Shown here: in pieces, positions 39,217-45,961 of the stretch | Numbering within the stretch: position 1 is the stretch's first letter | Layout of the letters: every line of letters starts with the position of its first letter | Source: Gemmatimonadales bacterium | Lineage (GTDB): Bacteria > Gemmatimonadota > Gemmatimonadetes > Gemmatimonadales > GWC2-71-9 | Assembly: GCA_013694695.1 (NCBI GenBank) | Contig: JACDBX010000191.1 | Coordinates: 1 to 45,961 of the forward strand | Direction: 5' to 3' | DNA: 45,961 bases | The notes under the pieces: model-generated | What the model was told of the DNA's origin: nothing | What the model saw: the letters and a program-made list of their open reading frames with translations, nothing else | Database searches by the model: none | Position numbers and translations under genes: made by a program

Positions 39217-40155
39217 TCATTTCGACGGTGGTCCCGCCACCCACGTCAGCGGGACGTCTGAACCAGCGGTGAATACCGGCATTTGTTGAACGACGGTCCC
39301 AGTCTTGGCATCGAGAATCTCGAGAGAGACGTGCGGTGAAACCCGATCCCCGTACACAACCGAGAGGAAGCGCCCGTCGGGCGACCAAGCAAGGTTGACC
39401 ACCACCCGGTAGGTTCCGCGCTTGGCAACCGCTTGCGTGATTGGATTCATCACGGCGACCAACATGGTGTCGCGATTCAGTCCGGCCCTTTCATAATACG
39501 CCACCGCAATGTCGCCGGTCGCCGGAGAGACCGCCACCACCTGTGTGTTCGCCGGCCCTACGGTATCGGGCGCTGCGCCCGGCACTGTGATGTCGAGCCG
39601 GAGCAAGGCCGACTCCAAATTGTAGTTTTCAGCGAAATAGAGGTACCGCCCGTCGGGCGACCATGCAGATGTTCCTCCAATGAACCGGTCCGGCGGAATG
39701 GAATACAGGGCGGTTTCGCCCGAGCGGTCGATATTGACAAGCACGAAGTGGGGCCGCGCAAAACCCAGCGGTGTCCTCCGCGCCAGAACACGTTGTCCAT
39801 CGGGATGCCACGTGACCCGCCAATCTGCATAGCTGTTGGTGATGTCCCGTGCCAAGCCAGTCGATAGCTTGTAGATGATTACCTTGCCCAACTCGGTGAA
39901 GGCGAGCCACTCCCCATCCGGTGACACCGTCGGAAACGGCACGGTCCCGAACGGAATGGCAAGCGTGTCGAACCGCTGTGTTGCCACGTCGATGGCGATC
40001 ACCCGGAACGCATTCCCGGGCGTGACATCACCCGTGTAGATGATGCCGCTCGGTCGCACCGGGTCCGGCGGTGTGGTGACATCGCCACCGCAAGCAGCGA
40101 CCACCAACGCGAGCGACAGCCCCCAGCCGGCCCTCGGCGTGCGGGCCCGCAGCAT
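39217..40155 (-). CDS. PD40/TolB-type beta-propeller lipoprotein
   Basis: 312 residues from ATG 40153-40155, which shares its A with the upstream stop (TGATG) and has GGAGG 6 bases before it; the track TTG start at 40161 is not needed. The signal ends LSLALVVAAC (lipobox VAAC). Repeats of the form TVSPDGEWLAF, SAWSPDGRYLYFAE and LAWSPDGRFLSVVYG are PD40/WD40-like blades. It should be a lipid-anchored, surface or periplasmic binding protein; the ligand is unknown. It is translationally coupled to the zincin-like gene upstream. By eye the GC content of the pair is lower than that of the neighbours. Confidence 0.82.
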   Translation of the reverse strand: MLRARTPRAGWGLSLALVVAACGGDVTTPPDPVRPSGIIYTGDVTPGNAFRVIAIDVATQRFDTLAIPFGTVPFPTVSPDGEWLAFTELGKVIIYKLSTGLARDITNSYADWRVTWHPDGQRVLARRTPLGFARPHFVLVNIDRSGETALYSIPPDRFIGGTSAWSPDGRYLYFAENYNLESALLRLDITVPGAAPDTVGPANTQVVAVSPATGDIAVAYYERAGLNRDTMLVAVMNPITQAVAKRGTYRVVVNLAWSPDGRFLSVVYGDRVSPHVSLEILDAKTGTVVQQMPVFTAGSDVPLTWVAGPPSK

Positions 40156-41551
40156 CAACAACCTCCTACCGCGTCGGTTTCGCCGCCACCCGATTTACCG
40201 GTCTTACGCTGGTCGCTTGGCGGCGGCGGGCTGAACTGATCTCCCCCTCCCCCGGCCCCCGTGCAGACAAACAGATATTCGGTGGTGTCAAATCCGTTCA
40301 CGCTGGCAATGAACGTAAGTCGGTACGACGCTGATGCGGGAACCGAGAAACTTACGCTGGGCCCAGTGGCCAGCGTCGTCTGGTTCGGAGTCAGGCTGCT
40401 GATGATCTGCCACGAAACCGGCCCAGGTGCCGCGGGATCTGAAAGGGCAGCCGTGGCCGTGTGACCGCCGGGCGTAACCACCGGTGACTCGCTGAAGGTG
40501 ATCGACGTCACCTGCAGCGGTAGCGGCGTGGGAACTTTCACCGCCACGATGACGCTGTCGCCCAGCTCGAGAAATGGCGTCCACATGGTAAAGCCGCTCG
40601 GTGTTCCGCTAGACGGGAGCAAACGGATCATTGCCGTCCCGGTGGCCACTCCAGTGACGAGCCCGGTCGACGTGACCGTCGCGCGGGACGCATCGCTCGA
40701 CACCACATAGTGATCACCCCATCCTTTGCTCAGATTCGCCGCACTAGGGTCGTCGGTGCGCCACGCCGAAAGCGATAGCTGCACCGTGTTCTGGGGCGCA
40801 AGGCTGTCCACAAGGGTGGGGTAGACATCGGTGCCAATGATCAACGGCTGGTTGAAGAAGAAAGCGTCCAGGTTCGTTCCGGCGTAAGCGCGGAAAATGG
40901 GCTCGACTTCGTGGTGACATATGCCTTCGGGGATGAAGTTCCCCTCGGCCGCCTTCGGCAGAAATGTCACGCAATTCAGCGTGAAGGGGTATTGCGCGTC
41001 CCGCGGACCACCAGCATGGACATTGCTGTAGCCAAGTACGTGCGCGAGTTCATGCTTGATCGCGTTGACCAGGCTGCCCCTGTTCAGGTTGTTGCATGAT
41101 GACGATGTCGCGGGGATGATAGTGACAATCGTCGGGCGTGAGTTGCCGTCTACGTCCGTAACACCGCAGTACGCTGAGCCGGTTCCCGTGACCGTCACCG
41201 TCACGACCCCGCCGCCCTGACTCGCCGCGAGAATGGGCGAACCGGTGTAGCGCCCCTGTGCAAGCAACGTGTTCCATGCAGCAACAGCATCCGAAATCGA
41301 ACCGTCGATGTTGTTGGGCGAGCCGACCGTAATGGTGTAGTTGGGATACCAACACGTGGGGTCGACGGGTGTTGAGCCGCTGGGGGTACAGAGTCCACCC
41401 GCCAAGACCGAGGCGGCAATAACGCCCGGCGAGTCGGACGAGGGGGTCGTGCCGGGCTCAGCACACGCCGTGGCGAGGATCAGGGAAGCGGCAACAGTCG
41501 CACGCAGTGCATTCGAGGGCCGGGCGGTTGCCCGGCGGGGGGGGGATACAT
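40155..41551 (-). CDS. Zincin-like metalloprotease lipoprotein with Ig-like domain; start out of frame by one base
   Basis: The frame from 40155 up to 41465 encodes a secreted protein, but it has no ATG, GTG or TTG before 41405. A good start, ATG at 41549-41551 with GAGG 5 bases upstream, is out of frame by one base because of a C9 run (41537-41545). With one more C the protein would begin MYPPPRRATARP and continue through ATVAASLILATAC, a clear lipoprotein signal, to about 466 residues. The mature part has a zinc motif HELAHVLGYSNVH, many cysteines, a BIG2-like domain (TSTGLVTGVATGTAMIRL) and a glycine- and proline-rich tail. It is coupled to the PD40 gene. Either a phase-variable off state, a decayed gene, or an assembly error. 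Confidence 0.7.
41537..41545. repeat. Nine-base C/G homopolymer at the start of the zincin gene
   Basis: G9 on the plus strand (C9 in the sense of the gene), 4 to 12 bases inside the proposed coding start. Ten or seven bases would bring the ATG at 41551 into frame; nine does not. Such tracts are typical places of slipped-strand change and also of sequencing error. Confidence 0.8.
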
Positions 41552-41583
41552 GCGAACCTCAGGGATAGGGGTAACGAAGCATC

Positions 41584-41600
41584 GGCGCGGGTACCGCGCC
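41584..41600. repeat. Inverted repeat upstream of the zincin gene
   Basis: GGCGCGG-GTA-CCGCGCC forms a 7-bp stem with a 3-base loop, 32 bases before the proposed zincin ATG and 55 bases after the ptrB stop. It could belong to termination after ptrB or to a leader structure. No T-run is next to it. Confidence 0.35.
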
Positions 41601-41634
41601 TGTCAAGGGGATGCAATTCGCTGCCCCACAGACG

Positions 41635-41650
41635 TGGCCACCGGTGGCCA
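41635..41650 (-). terminator. Palindrome just after the ptrB stop, possible terminator
   Basis: TGGCCACCGGTGGCCA is a perfect 16-bp palindrome starting 5 bases after the ptrB stop codon. It could fold into a stable hairpin, but no T-run follows, so intrinsic termination is doubtful. Confidence 0.35.
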
Positions 41651-41655
41651 TCTCG

Positions 41656-43695
41656 TCACTCACGCGTATTACTTACCCCCAGCGCCACCAACAGGAATGC
41701 CTGGTCGGTCGCGATCTCCTTGAACCGTTCGTAGCGCCCCGATGCCCCGCCATGCCCCGCCCCCATGTTGGTGAGCAGCAGCAACGGCGCATCGTTGGTC
41801 CTGAGGCGCCTCAGCCGCGCCACATACTTCGCGGGTTCCCAGTACATCACCTGTGAATCGTTGATGGCGGTGCGCACCAGCATCGCTGGATACTCACCAG
41901 CGCGCAGGTTGCGGTACGGGTCGTACGCTTCCATCCACAGCCGCTCGGCGGGTACTGCCGGATTCCCCCACTCCTCGTACTCCCCCACGGTGAGCGGCAG
42001 CGTCGAGTCACTCATGGTGGTCACCACATCGACGAACGGCACGTGAGTCACCACTGCCGCGAAGAGGTCGGGCCTGAGATTGGTGACTGCACCCATCAGC
42101 AGTCCGCCGGCACTGCCACCCTCGATGGCGAGCCGCCCTGGTGCCACTCGCCCGGTGTCCTGGAGGTGGGCTGCGCAGGCGATGAAATCGGTGAAGGTGT
42201 TCATCTTGTGCTGCATCCGGCCGGCGTCGTGCCACGCCTTGCCGAGGTCTCCCCCGCCCCGGATGTGTGCCACGCCGAACACGATGCCGCGGTCGAGCAG
42301 TGACACCCGTGACGACGAGAACGACACCGAGTACGGATAGCCGTACGCGCCATACGCGGTAAGCAGCCCCGGCGCGGTGCCGTCCGCCGGTACGTCGAAG
42401 CGTCGGACCAGCGAGATCGGAATCCGGGTGCCATCGGCAGCGGTCGCGTGGGTGCGCTCGGTGACGTACTGCGTCGGGTTGTACCCGCCCAGGACTTCCT
42501 CCTGCTTGAGCAGCGTCAGCGTCCGGCCGTCTAAGTCATAGTCGTAGATGGATGTGGGCGTCACGAACGATTCGTAACCAATGCGGATGCTCGTAGCGTC
42601 CCATTCGGGGTTCGCGTGCATCCCGACGTCGTAGCTGGCCTCCGGGAACGCTACCCGATGCTGCTCCCCACTCTCCAACTGGTGCACATGAAGTTGCGGG
42701 ATCCCATCGATCCGCTCGCTCAGCACAATATGACCCGCGAAGGCATCGATGTCCTCGATCATCACCGCGTCGTCGTGCGCTACGATCTCTTCCAGCGTAT
42801 CACTCGGCCCTTCCACCGGCATGCGCGCTATCCGGAAGTTGCGCCCCGTGTCGTTGATCCTCACCAGGAAGTGCCGGCTGTGGTGCTCGATGTCGTACTC
42901 GATCTCGCTCCGACGGGGCATCAGCGTGCGCCAGAGCCCACGGGGGGCGGATGCCCGGAGCACCCGGCATTCGCTGGTGGTGTGACTGCCGATGGTGAGG
43001 ACCAGCCACTCGCGGCTGCGGGTGCGTCGCACGCTGAGCGAAAATGCCTCATCGTCCTCGTGCAGCACCAGCTCCGGCTCGCCACCGATCGCCTGGCGCC
43101 AGAGCGTGTCCCCTCGCTTGGTGACCGGATCTTCGGTCACGTACAGCAATGTCCTGCTGTCATCCACCCACGCCACGCTGGTCACCCGTTCCGCCACCAG
43201 ACGCTCACGCTCGCCCGTGGTGAGGTTTCGGACCATCAACCGATACTGCCGGAACCCGGTGTCGTCGGTGGAGTAGGCGAGCAGCGCATCGTCGTCGCTC
43301 ACGGCGAAGGCGCCGAGGGCCATGAACGAATGGCCATCCGCCATCGCGTTCAGGTCGAGCAGCACTTCCTCCGTGCTGCCTTCCGCCCTGCGGCGGCGCG
43401 CGTGCACGGGGTACTGCATCCCCTTCTCGAAACGGCGATAGTACTCGTAGCCGCGCAATGGCACCGGCACCGAGACATCTGTTTCCCGGATCCGGGCCAC
43501 CATCTCCTCGAAGAGCTGTTGCCGAAGCGGGGCCGTCGGTGCCAGCACCGCATCGGCGTGCGCATTCTCGGCTTCGAGGTAGAGGATGGTGTCGCGATCG
43601 GCGCGGTCGCGGAGCCAGGCGTACTCGTCGGGAGCGGCGGGATCGTCCCGCGGGGTCGCGACGGGTGCTGTGGATGGAGCGAAGAGACCGTTCAT
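41656..43695 (-). CDS. ptrB: Oligopeptidase B (protease II, S9A family)
   Basis: 679 residues from ATG 43693-43695 (MNGLFAPSTAPVATPRDD); the track extension to 43911 runs into the tmRNA gene. An N-terminal seven-bladed propeller (about 70-400; DEYAWLRDRADRDTILYLEAEN, RGYEYYRRFEKGMQYPVHARRR) precedes an alpha/beta hydrolase domain with PGLLTAYGAYGYPYSVSFSS, the nucleophile in LAIEGGSAGGLLMGA and the catalytic His in NMGAGHGGASGR. No signal peptide is seen. Family members cut short peptides after Arg or Lys; the residues that set this preference were not checked. No clear ribosome site precedes the start. Confidence 0.92.
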   Translation of the reverse strand: MNGLFAPSTAPVATPRDDPAAPDEYAWLRDRADRDTILYLEAENAHADAVLAPTAPLRQQLFEEMVARIRETDVSVPVPLRGYEYYRRFEKGMQYPVHARRRRAEGSTEEVLLDLNAMADGHSFMALGAFAVSDDDALLAYSTDDTGFRQYRLMVRNLTTGERERLVAERVTSVAWVDDSRTLLYVTEDPVTKRGDTLWRQAIGGEPELVLHEDDEAFSLSVRRTRSREWLVLTIGSHTTSECRVLRASAPRGLWRTLMPRRSEIEYDIEHHSRHFLVRINDTGRNFRIARMPVEGPSDTLEEIVAHDDAVMIEDIDAFAGHIVLSERIDGIPQLHVHQLESGEQHRVAFPEASYDVGMHANPEWDATSIRIGYESFVTPTSIYDYDLDGRTLTLLKQEEVLGGYNPTQYVTERTHATAADGTRIPISLVRRFDVPADGTAPGLLTAYGAYGYPYSVSFSSSRVSLLDRGIVFGVAHIRGGGDLGKAWHDAGRMQHKMNTFTDFIACAAHLQDTGRVAPGRLAIEGGSAGGLLMGAVTNLRPDLFAAVVTHVPFVDVVTTMSDSTLPLTVGEYEEWGNPAVPAERLWMEAYDPYRNLRAGEYPAMLVRTAINDSQVMYWEPAKYVARLRRLRTNDAPLLLLTNMGAGHGGASGRYERFKEIATDQAFLLVALGVSNTRE

Positions 43696-43745
43696 CGCGG
43701 AAAGATATGCCGACCGGTGCGCGGTGCATGACCGCAATGCATCAA

Positions 43746-43763
43746 GCCCCGCTGCCTGGGGGC
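43746..43763 (-). terminator. Weak hairpin after the tmRNA gene
   Basis: GCCCC and GGGGC pair around an 8-base loop, 16 bases downstream of the tmRNA 3' end. Only a short TT follows, so this is a weak candidate terminator or processing signal. Confidence 0.28.
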
Positions 43764-43778
43764 AACGAGGCCTGATGA

Positions 43779-44146
43779 TGGAGGCGCAGGGAATCGAACC
43801 CTGGTCCGAACCAACTTCCGGGACCGCTTCTACGTGCGTAGGCTCTGCTTCACACTTGGCGTCGGGCCGGCGCAGTGCCAGCCTTCCCGACGTTGACCTC
43901 CTGTGTAACACACTTCCGATGTCGGAGGACCATCGGTCGCTAGTCCGGATTGATGATTCCCAAGCCGACGCCCCGGACGGGCTTCGGACCCAGGAGGTGC
44001 ATGAAGCGAACTCCTAGGAGCTCAGCTTACGCAGCCATCGCCAGATCAGTGTTGGCAATTGTGTTTTTTCCGAGTGGTTTTATCAGGACCTCGGACCTGA
44101 GCACGCGACGATGCCTTCTATCAATCCGTCGAAGCCGATCGCCCCC
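43779..44146 (-). ncRNA. ssrA: Transfer-messenger RNA
   Basis: 368 bases on the minus strand. The 5' end GGGGGCGATCGGCTTCGACG and the 3' end GGTTCGATTCCCTGCGCCTCCA are the conserved tRNA-like parts. GGGGGCG pairs with CGCCTCC, including the G3-U70 wobble that marks it for alanylation; the T loop GTTCGATTC is intact. CCA is not encoded. The tag frame, GCC at 44056 to the TAA at 44029-44027, encodes ANTDLAMAA. Stem-forming, pseudoknot-like sequence follows. It rescues stalled ribosomes and tags the products for proteolysis. The ptrB and antisense ORFs drawn over it are spurious. Confidence 0.95.
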
Positions 44147-44154
44147 GTATCCTC

Positions 44155-44163
44155 AATATAGCA
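44155..44163 (-). promoter_or_regulatory. Extended -10 promoter of ssrA
   Basis: Reading the minus strand, TGCTATATT is an extended -10 element (TGn plus TATATT) ending 8 bases before the tmRNA 5' end. No good -35 hexamer is seen, which is acceptable for extended -10 promoters. It lies in the 42-base gap after corA. Confidence 0.55.
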
Positions 44164-44188
44164 GCGCCACCCCCCGGCGCCATCCCGC

Positions 44189-45112
44189 CTACTCAGGCCG
44201 TGTGGCCGTCCCTCGGAGCCACCCTCTCCAGCGGAACCACGCGAGGATCCCCGCGGCCACGATGAACATCAGGAGCAGAACGGCCGGGTAGCCGTTGGGG
44301 TTCCGGAGCTCGGGCATGAACTCGAAGTTCATCCCGTAGACCCCGACGATGAAGGTGAGAGGGAGGAAGATCGCCGAGAGGGCGGTCAGGATCCGCATCA
44401 CGTCGTTGGTCTTGTGGGCGCCCACGGCGAGATGGACCTGCAGCAGGAGGTTCACCTCTTCCAAAAGCTGGTCGGCCCAGAAGAGGTAGGCGTCCACCGA
44501 CTCCCGCACGTCCTGATAGAGCGCCGACGGCGGGCCCGTGGCCGGCATCAGCTTCTGCACCACGTTGGCGGTCTGCCAGAGGATGCGCCTGGTGAGCGAA
44601 ACCCGTCGCTTGAGGTTGTATGCCTCCTTGAGCGACGGAGCTGCGGCCCCTTCATCGAAGAGCGATCCCTCGAATGCGTCAAGCGTCGTCTCGGCCTCGC
44701 CGAGCGGCTGCTCGAAGGAGGCCAGAGTGGCATTGGTCAGCGCGGCGAGCAGCGCGGGCTCCGTGTACGGGACCCCGCTGGACGCGAGTCGCTCCTGCAC
44801 CCGCGTCACCTCAGCCAGCTCGACCCGGTGAACCGTGAGTACGAAATCGTCGCGAAAGAATATGGCGACCTTGCGGGTGAGCTCCTGGATGCTCGACGCG
44901 GCGTCGTGCGCCGTCAAGTCGTGAACCCGGAGAATCACGAAGGTTGCATCGCCGAGTCGTTCGTACTTGGGGAGGTGATCCGGCTCAAGGCAGTCCTCGA
45001 CCACGGTCGCCGGAAAGTTGTGCTCGGCGGCCAGCTTCTGCAGTTCCTCGAGGGTCGGCTGGACGACGTCGATCCAGGTGAGCGGCGGGCCCTCGACGAT
45101 CCGCCGTTCCAT
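44189..45112 (-). CDS. corA: CorA-family divalent cation transporter
   Basis: 307 residues from ATG 45110-45112 (MERRIVEGPPLTWIDVV). A large cytosolic alpha/beta and helical domain (1-245) is followed by two membrane helices. The pore signature GMN is in FIVGVYGMNFEFMPEL after LTALSAIFLPLTF. A basic tail RWRGWLRG ends it. CorA forms a pentameric Mg2+/Co2+ channel gated by intracellular magnesium. The upstream dus gene is joined to it by a 13-codon mini-ORF that overlaps both. The track start at 45409 runs through dus and is spurious. Confidence 0.94.
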   Translation of the reverse strand: MERRIVEGPPLTWIDVVQPTLEELQKLAAEHNFPATVVEDCLEPDHLPKYERLGDATFVILRVHDLTAHDAASSIQELTRKVAIFFRDDFVLTVHRVELAEVTRVQERLASSGVPYTEPALLAALTNATLASFEQPLGEAETTLDAFEGSLFDEGAAAPSLKEAYNLKRRVSLTRRILWQTANVVQKLMPATGPPSALYQDVRESVDAYLFWADQLLEEVNLLLQVHLAVGAHKTNDVMRILTALSAIFLPLTFIVGVYGMNFEFMPELRNPNGYPAVLLLMFIVAAGILAWFRWRGWLRGTATRPE

Positions 45113-45149
45113 CAGGCGCGGTGGCTCGCTGGAGTCAGCGCGGGGGGCG

Positions 45150-45961
45150 TCATGCCGCGCCCGCCATGGCTGTCGAAACCAGGTAGTCGGCGAAGATTCG
45201 TTCCGCGTCGGCCATGCGTTCCACCTGGAAGAGCTTCTCGCGGAGCGTGGTCGCGCCGTGCAGACCCCTGGTGTACCAACCGAAATGCTTCCGGAACTCG
45301 ACCATCGTGCTGCGCGTGTCGCCCTGCAGCTCGAGCGCGAGGCGTGCGTGCTCGAGCGCGACGGCGAACTTGTCCGCCGGATCTGGCGCCGACGGGCGCT
45401 CCTCGCCATCGAGCAGCGCGCGGGCGTCGCGGAATAACCACGGGTTGCCGAACGAGCCCCGGCCGATCATCACGCCGGCACAGTTGGTGTGTTCCTTCAT
45501 CCGGATCACATCCTCAGGTGTGTTGAGGTCGCCATTGCCGATCACCGGCACGTCGAGCGCCTCTACGACCATCGCGATGTCGTCCCAGTTGGCCTTTCCC
45601 GTGAACATCTGGGTGCGCGTCCGGGCGTGCAGCGTGAACGCCTTGGCGCCGGCGTCCTGCATCCGCAGCGCAATCCCGACCGGGTCACGTGACGTTTCCG
45701 ACCATCCGCTGCGCGTCTTCACCGTGACCGGCAGGTGGGTGGCGGCGACGCATCCGGCGATGATTCGGTCGACCAGGTCGAGGTCGCGCAGGCAACCCGA
45801 CCCGCCGTTGCGCTGCACCACCTTCTTCACCGGGCAGCCGAAGTTGATGTCGATGAAGTCGGGGGCGTAGTGCTCTGTCACCAGTGCCGCTGCCTCAGCC
45901 ATGGCGTCGACCTGCGCGCCATAGATCTGGATCCCGATGGGGCGCTCGACTTCATCGAACT
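45150..45961 (-). CDS. dusB: tRNA-dihydrouridine synthase, DusB-like (5' part cut off)
   Basis: 270 residues are visible; the frame continues past the right edge, so the ATG at 45902 in the track is internal. ERPIGIQIYGAQVDAMAEAA and DFIDINFGCPVKKVVQRNGGSGCLRD form the FMN barrel with the catalytic Cys in GGSGC. VKTRSGW, HARTRTQMFTGKANW, PVIGNGDLNTPEDV and GVMIGRGSFGNPWLF match DusB. It reduces specific uridines in tRNA. corA follows via a short coupled mini-ORF. Which uridine it modifies is not certain. Confidence 0.93.
   Translation of the reverse strand, partial: FDEVERPIGIQIYGAQVDAMAEAAALVTEHYAPDFIDINFGCPVKKVVQRNGGSGCLRDLDLVDRIIAGCVAATHLPVTVKTRSGWSETSRDPVGIALRMQDAGAKAFTLHARTRTQMFTGKANWDDIAMVVEALDVPVIGNGDLNTPEDVIRMKEHTNCAGVMIGRGSFGNPWLFRDARALLDGEERPSAPDPADKFAVALEHARLALELQGDTRSTMVEFRKHFGWYTRGLHGATTLREKLFQVERMADAERIFADYLVSTAMAGAA

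Noticed and set aside
43696-43911. N-terminal extension of ptrB
   Set aside because: The extension reads through the tmRNA 3' half. The ATG at 43695 begins the conserved protein.

Overview
This is a GC-rich, very densely coded bacterial chromosome segment with about 43 protein genes, one tmRNA gene and no tRNA, rRNA, IS element or CRISPR array that I can see. No gap between genes exceeds 150 bases. Housekeeping genes dominate. The gene content (small PurL with PurS and PurQ, PSD-A type phosphatidylserine decarboxylase, many GTG starts and pervasive ATGA/GTGA stop-start overlaps) would fit Gemmatimonadota. That assignment is an inference from memory of such genomes, not something the sequence proves.

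Layout. (1) 1-7497, minus strand: a chain aspS, phoH-like, ybeY, two tandem CNNM/CorC-like CBS proteins, mgtE and meaB (cut by the left edge). It combines tRNA charging, rRNA maturation and magnesium handling. (2) 7647-12114: rlmN on the plus strand, then a lipoprotein alpha/beta hydrolase and a D-2-hydroxyacid dehydrogenase on the minus strand, with a divergent glycerate 2-kinase. The last two make a plausible glyoxylate/hydroxypyruvate-glycerate pair. (3) 12111-22462, minus strand: one long probable operon, trpC-trpF-trpB-[HEAT protein]-[HD-GYP protein]-trpA-folK-panB-panC-panD-yqeK-LytR_C-unknown. Two signalling-type genes sit inside the trp genes, between the two tryptophan synthase subunits. 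(4) 22530-24186: lexA on plus and trpD on minus, convergent and overlapping. (5) 24287-39179, plus strand: a 14.9-kb chain truA-htrA-purB-purC-psd-pssA-purS-purQ-purL-purF-ppdK-purE-purK. All junctions overlap by 1 or 4 bases except purL-purF, which has a 3-base gap. (6) 39217-41551, minus strand: two coupled surface lipoproteins, a zincin-like metalloprotease and a PD40 beta-propeller. The start of the protease is knocked out of frame by a C9 homopolymer. (7) 41656-45961, minus strand: ptrB, ssrA (tmRNA), corA and a dusB-like gene cut by the right edge.

How it fits together: the window holds most of de novo purine synthesis (purB, C, S, Q, L, F, E, K; no purD, M, N or H here), the trp branch from anthranilate onward (trpD, F, C, B, A; no trpE or trpG here), the pantothenate pathway (panB, C, D), one folate step (folK) and phosphatidylethanolamine synthesis (pssA, psd). 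The features most worth follow-up are the HEAT/HD-GYP pair that shares an N-terminal domain and is embedded in the trp operon, the possible phase-variable start of the lipoprotein metalloprotease, and a perfect 16-bp palindrome between trpD and the purine chain.
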